In this document: positions 40,001 to 46,716 of the stretch, in pieces | Position numbering within the stretch: position 1 is the stretch's first letter | How the letters are laid out: each line of letters starts with the position of its first letter | NCBI RefSeq assembly: GCF_004362665.1 | Contig: NZ_SNXR01000012.1 | Span: 310,001-374,000 of the forward strand | Length of the DNA: 64,000 nucleotides | Reading direction: 5' to 3' | Source: Flavobacterium dankookense | Lineage (GTDB): Bacteria > Bacteroidota > Bacteroidia > Flavobacteriales > Flavobacteriaceae | Notes under the pieces: generated by a model | Told to the model about the DNA's origin: nothing | Database searches by the model: none | Seen by the model: the letters and a program-made list of their open reading frames with translations, nothing else | Translations under genes and position numbers: made by a program

Positions 40001-40203
40001 GGTTGTAAATTTAATACTGCACTAGATTGAGTAAGCATTTGGCAAGGAGGAACAGGAGTTTGCCAATTATCAAATTCATTGTGGGTATTTCCAATTATTG
40101 TATAACCGTAAGGTCCATTAAATTGAGTGCGCAAAGACATAGGCACATCACTTTGTGCGAATACCTGAGAAAATACCAATAAAAAAAGTATAGTATATTT
40201 CAT
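37078..40203 (-). CDS. T9SS type B surface protein with 66-residue repeats (copy 2)
   Basis: The 1041-residue paralogue of the 32488 gene has the same layout: signal peptide MKYTILFLLVFSQVFAQ, N-terminal domain with GPYGYTIIGNTHNEFDNW, Ig-like stalk, repeats and T9SS type B end (FFTPNGDGFNDTWTISDL). It has six full 66-residue repeats plus the divergent last one, against three plus one in copy 1. Units 4 and 5 are nearly identical at DNA level (198-bp period around 38140-38540). Each repeat contains two Cys (ICSG, GQCAS), which could form internal disulfides. The 3' 680 bp is almost the same as in copy 1, which points to recent gene conversion or duplication. Confidence 0.88.
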   Translation of the reverse strand: MKYTILFLLVFSQVFAQSDVPMSLRTQFNGPYGYTIIGNTHNEFDNWQTPVPPCQMLTQSSAVLNLQPNQNIVGAYLYWAGIGDGLLNPTIQLNNVNYISSETSIAYPENNFIFSYFGSFRDITAQVQTTGNATYSFTNLDLNSIIDTYCSNVIYFSGWHIVVVYQEIGLPNVQLNIYDGFNAVNNIFNNGVTPVTISNLNVVSTLNAQMTYVGWNGSTNELLGEFITFNGNLLSNTLNPADNPFNGTNSFTNSTTNWNQDIDTYDISPYINVGDTQANLVLNSLLFRFIQTVVTSIRSELPDATVTINQVTGQELCNNRNVLVECTISNINSNATLPIIPIAFYANNTLLTVQSIIFPLIIGESFTFSELVTIPDTIPDNFTLRVVADDFGANFSSVAESNENNNEATQTITLSTTLITPTFANINPICSGQTLSALSTISTNGISGTWSPALNNLQTTEYTFTPIAGQCASSTTLTITVSLLVTPTFTAVNPICSGATLSSLPTISTNGISGTWSPTLNNLQTTEYTFAPTAGQCASSKSLTITVNPLVTPTFSSVNPTCSGATLSALTTISNNGISGTWSPALNNLQTTVYTFAPTAGQCASSTTLTITVNPAITPIFSAMNPICSGATLSALPTISTNGISGTWSPALNNLQTTVYTFAPTAGQCASSTTLTITVNPAITPIFSAMNPICSGATLSALPTISTNGISGTWSPALNNLQTTVYTFLPTAAQCATSTGLTITVNPLVTPTFSSINPICSGATLSALQTVSTNGISGTWSPVLNNLQTTVYTFAPTAGQCASSTTLSIEIVPNLQPDFSAISLCENDTSFNLNSISPNGIVGSWLPSIVDSTTSGFYTFTPNSGQCANNQTIEITINPITLQDFEVEVSHPFSTNATITVIINSIGNYSFQLDDGSIQSSNIFQNVTSGIHSVTVYQNDGCATSITKNDILIIHYPLFFTPNGDGFNDTWTISDLFLQPNLPIYIFDRYGKLLKQISTIGNGWDGTYNGQLMPSDSYWFTVEYLFNSVQKKFSAAFALKR

Positions 40204-40438
40204 TTAAAGCACTTTTTTTCACAATATTATATTGAGTTGGTTACTATATAATTAAGAAGCAATTTGTTTATGGTAGTTAAATCTAATAACAGGATGATAA
40301 AAACCAAATCATTAGTAAATATATTTATAATGAAGCTAAAAAAAAAGCATAAAAACTGCTTTATAATGACAATTAAAGTGTTACCTCTTACTTCTTTCAC
40401 TAGTTACTTTTATAACTATCAATTTAAATCTAATCAAA

Positions 40439-40591
40439 ATGAAAAAAGTAATTATCTATTCGGTAGCCATTCTAAGTGTTTTTTTAACTATTTCATGCAC
40501 AGCAGATGAGATCAGTGAAAATGAAATTCCTGCACCGCAAGCAAATGTGCTTCAAACGGGAGAGATCAATACAACTCCGCCAAAAAAATAA
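40439..40591 (+). CDS. Small 50-residue lipoprotein upstream of the sensor kinase
   Basis: The ORF begins at ATG 40439 with MKKVIIYSVAILSVFLTISC, a clear lipoprotein signal with lipobox Cys20. A 30-residue hydrophilic tail (TADEISENEIPAPQ and on) ends in PPKK. It is too short for standard gene calling, but has a proper signal, an A-rich start context (aatcaaaATG) and a stop at 40589-40591. The sensor kinase ATG follows 49 nt later on the same strand. The tail has no recognisable domain. It may be an accessory signal for the kinase, whose N-terminus is also extracytoplasmic. The 235-bp gap before it (40204-40438) shows nothing else. Confidence 0.75.
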   Translation: MKKVIIYSVAILSVFLTISCTADEISENEIPAPQANVLQTGEINTTPPKK

Positions 40592-40640
40592 CTTTTTGGA
40601 TTAATTAAAATTTAATATTTTTACGAATCAAAGCCTTATA

Positions 40641-42647
40641 ATGATTCGTAAAAATATTATTATCCTGTTATTATTTTTTTCATGTAAAAATGAGGATAGA
40701 AAAAACAATAACAATTTTAATGATTTAAATCAAATACTTGTTGACGCTAGAAATTCTCCATCAACTGACATGGCTTTGGAGAAGCTTAAAATCGCAAAAA
40801 AAATTACAAATAGCTTACCAAGTGATACCATAAAATCATTTTTCAACAGAAAAATTTCCTGTGAATATTATAATTTTAACATTCTAGATGATTATTACAA
40901 TCTAACCAAAGAAAATATTGAATTTTCAAAAAAAATTAATGATACCTTATTTATAGGTAAGCTATATTATGATTTAGGAGACTATTTTTTTGAAAAAAAC
41001 ATAAACGACTCTTCTTTTTATTACTACCATAAAGCTTTAAAATCAATTTCTAATAATAATAATGAAAAAGTAAGAACTCAATTTAACATTGCAAAATTAT
41101 TACTAAACGAAAATCAATTAATTGAGTGCGAAGTACAACTATTTAAAACTATCTCATCAGCAGAAAAAAGAAAGGATTTTCGATTACTATACGAATGTTA
41201 TAGTATTCTAGGAGGAGTTCAAAATGGTCTAAAAAATTTCGATGAAGCACTTTTAAGTTATAAGACTTCACAAACTTATTTAGATAAAATTTCTAATGAT
41301 CAACAATACTCTATTTTACTCAGTGAAAACTATAACAATACAGCTACTGTATATGTTAGTATGAAAAATTACCAAAGGGCGATTGAATTATATCTTGAAG
41401 GTTTAAATAAAGGAGATATTAGAAAAGATTCCCCAAAAGTTTATGCAATTTTAATCGATAATCTTGCTTATGCAAAATTACAAAACGAAACATTACAAAA
41501 TCCAAATTCTTTTTTTGAAGCGCTAAAAATTAGAGACAGTTTAGATAATAAATTGGGTATTATCATTAGTAATCAACGAATTGGAGAATACTATTTACAA
41601 CAAAAAGATAGTTTGATGGCTATTAGCTATTTTTCAAAAGCTTATAATTTAGCAAAACAAATTCGGTCTTTTAGGGATCAATTAGCTTTATTGAAGTTAA
41701 AAAAACAAGTTGATCCTAAAAATGCTGCAAAATTCCAAGATACCTATATAAATATTAGCGACTCCATGCTCACGGCTGAGCGAACAACACGTAATAAATT
41801 CGCAAAAATTGAGTTTGAAACGGAGCATATTCAGCAAGAGAAGAAGGTGTTGACAAAAAAAATGAACTTCATATTACTTTTCGCTACATTGAGTTTTTTG
41901 TTACTTGGATTAGTTTATGTTTTGTATCGACAAAAGGTTAAGTATACAGTACTCTTTTTAGAAAAAGAACAGCAAAAAAGTAATGAAGAAGTATACAACT
42001 TACTTCTAACCCAGCAACAGCAAATAGAACAAGGTAAAGCATTTGAAAAAAAACGCGTATCTACAGAGTTGCATGACGGTGTTATTAGTAAACTTTTTGG
42101 AATTAGAATTCATTTGGAGCGACTTATTTTTTTGGAAAAAAAAATAGACGTTGAAAAGGTAGAAAGTTATTTGGGAAAATTAAATGAACTAGAAAATGAA
42201 ATAAGGATAATATCACATAAATTATCAGATGATGCAGCATTTACAAATCAAAGTTTTATTCTAATAGTTCAAAATTATCTATCTGATTTTGGTGAAGATA
42301 ATGGAATAAAAACAGAGCTACATTGTACAAGTTCTGTAAAATGGGAGTCTATAAATAGTGCACAAAAAATGAATCTTTTTAGAATTATACAAGAGTCATT
42401 GACCAATATTCGAAAATATGCTCAAGCTAAAAATGTACTGCTGTCTTTTGATATACAAAATGATGCATTTAAATTTTTAATTTCAGATGATGGAATTGGT
42501 TTTGACGTTTTGAAAAACAAGAACGGTATAGGTTTAAAAAATATTCATTTTAGACTTGAATATCTAAAAGGTAATCTTATAATTACTTCTGATGACAATG
42601 GAACAAGAGTTGAGGGAAATTTTCCCATAGCTTTGTTAATCAATTAA
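40641..42647 (+). CDS. TPR-containing sensor histidine kinase (HisKA_3 type)
   Basis: The 668-residue kinase has an N-terminal hydrophobic stretch ending in Cys (LLLFFSCKNEDRK), possibly a lipid anchor. About 350 residues of helical TPR repeats follow (NNTATVYVSMKNYQRAIELY), then a transmembrane segment at 408-431 (MNFILLFATLSFLLLGLVYV). The dimerisation/phospho-acceptor region KRVSTELHDGVISKLFG has the His at 478. The HATPase has FRIIQESLTNIRKYAQ, ISDDGIGFD and GIGLKNIHFRL. HisKA_3 kinases pair with LuxR-type regulators, here the next gene. TPRs outside the inner membrane would sense peptides or proteins (inference). Confidence 0.92.
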   Translation: MIRKNIIILLLFFSCKNEDRKNNNNFNDLNQILVDARNSPSTDMALEKLKIAKKITNSLPSDTIKSFFNRKISCEYYNFNILDDYYNLTKENIEFSKKINDTLFIGKLYYDLGDYFFEKNINDSSFYYYHKALKSISNNNNEKVRTQFNIAKLLLNENQLIECEVQLFKTISSAEKRKDFRLLYECYSILGGVQNGLKNFDEALLSYKTSQTYLDKISNDQQYSILLSENYNNTATVYVSMKNYQRAIELYLEGLNKGDIRKDSPKVYAILIDNLAYAKLQNETLQNPNSFFEALKIRDSLDNKLGIIISNQRIGEYYLQQKDSLMAISYFSKAYNLAKQIRSFRDQLALLKLKKQVDPKNAAKFQDTYINISDSMLTAERTTRNKFAKIEFETEHIQQEKKVLTKKMNFILLFATLSFLLLGLVYVLYRQKVKYTVLFLEKEQQKSNEEVYNLLLTQQQQIEQGKAFEKKRVSTELHDGVISKLFGIRIHLERLIFLEKKIDVEKVESYLGKLNELENEIRIISHKLSDDAAFTNQSFILIVQNYLSDFGEDNGIKTELHCTSSVKWESINSAQKMNLFRIIQESLTNIRKYAQAKNVLLSFDIQNDAFKFLISDDGIGFDVLKNKNGIGLKNIHFRLEYLKGNLIITSDDNGTRVEGNFPIALLIN

Positions 42648-42663
42648 AAATTTTATATTTTTG
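42632..42663 (+). promoter_or_regulatory. Internal promoter for the response regulator
   Basis: TTTG (42632-42635), 20 nt and TATTTTTG (42656-42663) fit the consensus. It overlaps the end of the kinase gene and lies 18 nt before the regulator ATG, so the regulator may also be transcribed alone. Confidence 0.5.
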
Positions 42664-42681
42664 AAAAAACATCCTTAGTCA

Positions 42682-43341
42682 ATGAAAATAGCTTTAATCG
42701 ATGATCACCCTATAATAATAGATGGTTACAAGGCTATTTTGATTTCTAAAGAAGTTGAAAAAGAGGAAAATATACTACTTTTAAGTTCCATTTCTGAGGC
42801 TATTTTTTTTGCTGAACAATGTTATAAAAAAAAAGAAACAATTGATGTCTTTATCATCGATTATAATATGCCAGAGGATACAAACCGTAAGATAAAAAAT
42901 GGTGAAGATTTAGCGTTAGTATTACGTAGCATATTCCCAGACACAAAAATAATACTGTTAACATCCGTTTCTACTCCACTTTTATTATTTGATATCATTA
43001 ATCGTCTACAACCCGAAGGATTGTGGTTAAAAGGAGATGTGAATTTAAAAATTTTTGTCCAAAATTTTAACAACGTAATAACTGGTGGTATAGTTTATAG
43101 TGACACCGTAAAAAAATCTTTTAAAAATGTCTTAAATTTTTCACCACTACTAGATGAATATAACCGAAAATTACTTCTGCTTCTTAATGATGGAGTTAAA
43201 ACCAAAAATCTCCCAAATTTTTTACATCTTTCCTTAGACACTATTAATCATCGCAAAGCCAATCTCAAGGTAATTTTAGGGTTAGAATCTGCTGACGATT
43301 TCGAATTAGTTAAAAAAGCTAAATCTTTAGGATTACTTTAA
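42682..43341 (+). CDS. LuxR-type (NarL/FixJ-like) response regulator
   Basis: The 219-residue protein has a receiver domain (KIALIDDHPIIIDGY; phospho-acceptor D60 in VFIIDYNMP; conserved Lys in LWLKGD). The C-terminal helix-turn-helix (NRKLLLLLNDGVKTKNLPNF, HLSLDTINHRKANLKVILG) resembles GerE/LuxR but is quite divergent. It is the cognate partner of the kinase upstream (34-nt gap). Neighbouring targets are plausible: the S74/T9SS gene starting 390 bp downstream and its paralogue share a leader block, but no binding site is proven. Confidence 0.9.
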   Translation: MKIALIDDHPIIIDGYKAILISKEVEKEENILLLSSISEAIFFAEQCYKKKETIDVFIIDYNMPEDTNRKIKNGEDLALVLRSIFPDTKIILLTSVSTPLLLFDIINRLQPEGLWLKGDVNLKIFVQNFNNVITGGIVYSDTVKKSFKNVLNFSPLLDEYNRKLLLLLNDGVKTKNLPNFLHLSLDTINHRKANLKVILGLESADDFELVKKAKSLGLL

Positions 43342-43366
43342 ATTTAATTATAGATTTATTTTAAAA

Positions 43367-43399
43367 CTACTTCAAAACAATCAGTTTGTTTTGAAGTAG
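43367..43399. terminator. Perfect 14-bp hairpin after the response regulator
   Basis: CTACTTCAAAACAA (43367-43380) pairs fully with TTGTTTTGAAGTAG (43386-43399), loop TCAGT. There is no T run after it, so it may be a processing or stability hairpin more than a terminator. The duplicated 140-nt block begins at the next base. Confidence 0.55.
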
Positions 43400-43539
43400 G
43401 CACAAAAACTGCCTAATCGAGGCATAAATTTCGCCATATTTTTATTAATCAGCTATTTACCTTTACAGTAGTTTCAAATTAGTTACTAGTTATTATTCCG
43501 TATATCCTTGAAGCGGAATTAAAAATGTCGAGGTTTTGT
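43400..43539 (+). repeat. 140-nt duplicated leader block, copy B
   Basis: This is the counterpart of 35154-35293, lying 192 nt before the ATG at 43732. Hairpin arms are ATTCCG (43495-43500) and CGGAAT (43514-43519). A second small hairpin, GCCT/AGGC, is at 43411-43423. The rest of the 390-bp gap 43342-43731 is AT-rich with no gene. Confidence 0.7.
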
Positions 43540-43731
43540 GTAATTTATTGGTGTATAAAAGCGCTGTTTTGTTAATGTTTTCTTCAAATTGATTTTGATT
43601 TTTTTAGTTTAGTTGAATCCGCAATACTACCTTAGTATCTCTAAATTTTTGTAAATAAGTAATCAAAAATTAATTAAAATGCTTATAATAATTTGAAACA
43701 TTTAAGTTTATTAATCTTTAAATTTTTTATT

Positions 43732-45501
43732 ATGAAAATTAAATTATTATTTTTTATTTTTTTTGTAACAGGATCAATCTATTCACAGAATAGATCGTTT
43801 GGGGGTATTTCTACAACTATACCAGCCACTCCAAGTTTAGGTGTTCAAGAAATATTCAGGTTTCGTTCGGGTGCCGTTGGTCAGTTAGATGGCACTACAA
43901 CTGATTATAACTTTGCTGCAAACAGCAAGTGGTTTGCTTTAGGTAGAGTAAATGCTGGAACACAAAGTTTTTATGGTCTTCGTGTTCAGGAACTACAGCG
44001 AGGTTTAGTATTTGGTTATACTAGTTCAAGTCTTAATAATCCTCGTATTGAGTGGATTGGCAGTTCAACACCTGGTGTTGCATCTTTAGGTAATCTAGAG
44101 TTTAGGGTTGGAGATGGTTTTGGTGGTCCAGGTGGACCGGGACTAAACACGCTTGTTTCTACTATGACCAGTTCAGGAAATACAATCTTTGGACCACAAA
44201 CTGGAAATCCATTTACTACATCTACAAATCAACCAAGAGTAGGTGTTTTTTCTAATAATACAGTTGCATTAGATGTTCGCTCAATCAATACAATTGCAAC
44301 TTCAATAAGTGCATCTGGTGGTAATGTTGGAGTTAGCGCTAATGGTTCTAGTGTAGGTGTTTCTGCTAGTGGTTCTAATGCTGGTGTTACTGGTAATGGT
44401 GATACAGGTGTTATTGGTAGCGGTAATACTGGAGTTTTTGGTAAAGGTATAATAGGAGTTTTTGGTTCGGGTGAAGAAGTAGGTGTCAAAGCTGAGGCTG
44501 GACAAATTGGTATCGATGTTGTTAGCAAAGTGTTAGGTGCTAAAATTGTTTCCAATGACGGAAGAGGGTTTGAAGTAGAAGCATTTGATAATGATAATTT
44601 GGTTAACACTGGAGGTGCTATTATAACAACAACTGGAAAAATTAATACAGGTTTGCTTTTAAAAACTGATGCAGGTACAGAAACTATTGGTGTCAATTCA
44701 TTTGCTAGTAGTGGAGTAGACAGAAATATTGGTGTTAAAGGAACAACTTTTAGTCAAGGTAATTTTGAGGCAGGTATATACGGCGAAACAGTGAATAATA
44801 ATGGCAATCAATGGGCGGGTTTCTTTGACGGTGATATTTTTACTTCTAGTGGTTCATTTATTCCATCTGATAGAAAACTAAAGACCAATGTCGTAGAGGA
44901 AACAAATGTTTTAGAACTTATAAATAAACTAAGACCTGTTACATATGAATATAATAAAACAGCTGATATAAATTTATCTTCACAGTCGCAACATGGATTT
45001 ATATCTCAAGAGTTGGCTGAAGTTTTTCCTGAACTTACAAAAGACGTAACAAAACCAACTTTTGATAAGGATGGGAAAACAACATCTTCGCTAACTTTAA
45101 AAGCGATTAATTACACAGGTCTAATTTCTGTTTTAACAGCAGGAATTCAAGAGTTAAGCAGTGAATTACAAATTCTAAAAGATGAAATTGCAACACTAAA
45201 AGAGCAAAACAACGCTCAAAAGTTAGCTAATTCTGCATCAAAAAATGGTTTTACCCTTGAACAAAATATTCCAAATCCTTTCACTGATAGAACATTGATT
45301 AATTATTCTTTATCCAATGGCGTAACAAAAGGAAATATTATGATTTTTGATTTAAGTGGAAAACTTATCAAGGATTTTCCAGTAAATGAAAACAAAGGTC
45401 AAATAACTGTTACTGCTTCTCAAATAGGAAAAGGATTCTTTATTTACAGTTTAGTTCAGAATGGTCAAGAATTGATTTCTAAAAAAATGATTATCAATTA
45501 A
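43732..45501 (+). CDS. T9SS type A surface protein with S74 chaperone domain (copy 2)
   Basis: The protein of about 589 residues starts at ATG 43732 (MKIKLLFFIFFVTGSIYSQ). The head domain is followed by a run of short Gly/Val repeats (SANGSSVGVSASGSNAGVTG, near residues 195-260), again like a beta-roll. The S74 segment IPSDRKLKTNV starts at Ser379, then comes a coiled coil and a T9SS type A sorting domain (LEQNIPNPFTDRTLINYSL to ISKKMIIN). That end is close to 88 % identical to copy 1, whereas the head is more divergent, as expected for proteins under selection for different surface targets. Confidence 0.88.
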   Translation: MKIKLLFFIFFVTGSIYSQNRSFGGISTTIPATPSLGVQEIFRFRSGAVGQLDGTTTDYNFAANSKWFALGRVNAGTQSFYGLRVQELQRGLVFGYTSSSLNNPRIEWIGSSTPGVASLGNLEFRVGDGFGGPGGPGLNTLVSTMTSSGNTIFGPQTGNPFTTSTNQPRVGVFSNNTVALDVRSINTIATSISASGGNVGVSANGSSVGVSASGSNAGVTGNGDTGVIGSGNTGVFGKGIIGVFGSGEEVGVKAEAGQIGIDVVSKVLGAKIVSNDGRGFEVEAFDNDNLVNTGGAIITTTGKINTGLLLKTDAGTETIGVNSFASSGVDRNIGVKGTTFSQGNFEAGIYGETVNNNGNQWAGFFDGDIFTSSGSFIPSDRKLKTNVVEETNVLELINKLRPVTYEYNKTADINLSSQSQHGFISQELAEVFPELTKDVTKPTFDKDGKTTSSLTLKAINYTGLISVLTAGIQELSSELQILKDEIATLKEQNNAQKLANSASKNGFTLEQNIPNPFTDRTLINYSLSNGVTKGNIMIFDLSGKLIKDFPVNENKGQITVTASQIGKGFFIYSLVQNGQELISKKMIIN

Positions 45502-45525
45502 AAAAACAATAAATTTTTTATTAAT

Positions 45526-45557
45526 AAAAACGTTTGGATTTCCAAACGTTTTTTTTA
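45526..45557 (+). terminator. Terminator of the second S74/T9SS gene
   Basis: AAACGTTTGGA and TCCAAACGTTT form a strong stem with a TT loop, followed by a T-rich run. Confidence 0.85.
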
Positions 45558-45685
45558 TTCATTAATTTTTCAAATAAAAATACAGCAAATTGAAATATAA
45601 GAGACTTTAATAATTTTATAACTTAAAACAATTTATAATTCTTAAATTTGAAAATCGAATATTAATTTTAAAAAAAATACTAATT

Positions 45686-46294
45686 ATGGCTTTTGAATTA
45701 CCACAATTACCTTATGCATACGATGCATTAGAACCACATATTGATGCAAGAACGATGGAAATTCATCATTCTAAGCATCATAATGCCTATACTACAAACC
45801 TAAATGCAGCTATTGCTGGAACTGATTTGGAAGGATTAACCATTGAAAACATCTTAATCAATTTGGATATGAAAAACGCTGCGGTTAGAAATAATGGTGG
45901 TGGTTTTTATAATCACAATTTATTTTGGAGAGTGATGTCGCCAAATGGTGGCGGACTGCCAACCGGCGAATTATTAGAAGCGATTGAAAGAGACTTCAAA
46001 TCGTTTGACGAATTTAAAGCGCAGTTTGCCAAAGCAGGTGCGACTCGTTTTGGTTCAGGTTGGGCTTGGCTATGTGTTCACAAAGGCGGAAAACTAGAAG
46101 TTTGTTCAACAGCAAATCAAGACAATCCATTAATGCCAGATACGGCATGTGGTGGTTTTCCAATTTTGGGAATGGATGTTTGGGAACATGCTTACTATCT
46201 AAACTATCAAAACCGTCGTCCTGATTATATTGAAGCGTTCTTTAATGTAATTAATTGGACAGAAGTTGCAAGGTTATATGCTACTGAAAAATAA
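45686..46294 (+). CDS. sodB: Superoxide dismutase, Fe/Mn type
   Basis: The 202-residue enzyme removes superoxide. Metal ligands are H27 ([12 protein letters not shown]), the His in [11 protein letters not shown], and Asp/His in [11 protein letters not shown]. Length and the [13 protein letters not shown] core are typical. Fe versus Mn cannot be decided from sequence alone, so the symbol follows the iron-type habit. It stands alone with its own terminator. Confidence 0.93.
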   Translation: MAFELPQLPYAYDALEPHIDARTMEIHHSKHHNAYTTNLNAAIAGTDLEGLTIENILINLDMKNAAVRNNGGGFYNHNLFWRVMSPNGGGLPTGELLEAIERDFKSFDEFKAQFAKAGATRFGSGWAWLCVHKGGKLEVCSTANQDNPLMPDTACGGFPILGMDVWEHAYYLNYQNRRPDYIEAFFNVINWTEVARLYATEK

Positions 46295-46315
46295 GAGAGA
46301 ATTTTTTCTTTTTTC

Positions 46316-46347
46316 AAAAACCGATTGTGAAAGCAGTCGGTTTTTTT
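46316..46347 (+). terminator. Terminator of sodB
   Basis: AACCGATT pairs with AGTCGGTT (one G-T pair), with an 8-nt loop and a T7 run. Confidence 0.8.
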
Positions 46348-46364
46348 GTGACTAGTATAAAATG

Positions 46365-46437
46365 AAACAGGTAGAATTGCTTCTACCTGTTTGCCCCAAA
46401 TCTACCATAAACTTAACCTACACTAAATACTATGGTA
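46365..46437 (+). repeat. Two-hairpin intergenic element, copy 1
   Basis: The gap 46295-46716 (422 bp) contains no supported gene. Copy 1 has hairpin 1 (AAACAGGTAGAA / TTCTACCTGTTT, 46365-46392) and then the 31-nt block 46391-46421 that is identical in copy 2 (contains CCCCAAATCTACC). Hairpin 2 is TACCATA (46403-46409) / TATGGTA (46431-46437). The 5' stem AAACAGGTAGAATT recurs partially at 46507. Confidence 0.6.
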
Positions 46438-46554
46438 CGGCAAATCTAATAACAACTTATTGAATTTCATCATTTTTTGTTAAAAATTTATTGGGATGAG
46501 ATAAAAAAACAGGTAGAATTCCTGATTTTGATGGTTTTGGAAGGTGCAGAAAAT

Positions 46555-46627
46555 AAAAAAGGAGAAATTTTACTTTCTCCTTTTTTGCCCCAAATCTACC
46601 ATAAACTTAACCTACTAATGCTATGGT
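46555..46627 (+). repeat. Two-hairpin intergenic element, copy 2
   Basis: Hairpin 1 has an unrelated sequence (AAAAAAGGAGAAA / TTTCTCCTTTTTT, 46555-46586) but the same position. It is followed by the same 31-nt block (46585-46615) and hairpin 2 (ACCATA / TATGGT, 46598-46627). Changing stems with kept pairing suggests a structured element, perhaps a small RNA or tandem terminator repeat. Confidence 0.6.
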
Positions 46628-46716
46628 TCAACAAATATATAGGGTGTAGATTGTTGTTTCCAAATCTTTTAGATAAACTGCATCAAAAATCGTTTAAATT
46701 CAAAAAATGTTAAAAT

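Noticed and set aside
40264..40509. 81-residue ORF before the kinase
   Set aside because: It overlaps the 50-residue lipoprotein in another frame and runs through AT-rich leader; the lipoprotein frame has a real signal peptide.
46477..46713. 78-residue ORF in the gap after sodB
   Set aside because: It runs across the hairpin elements and has no start context or protein-like composition.
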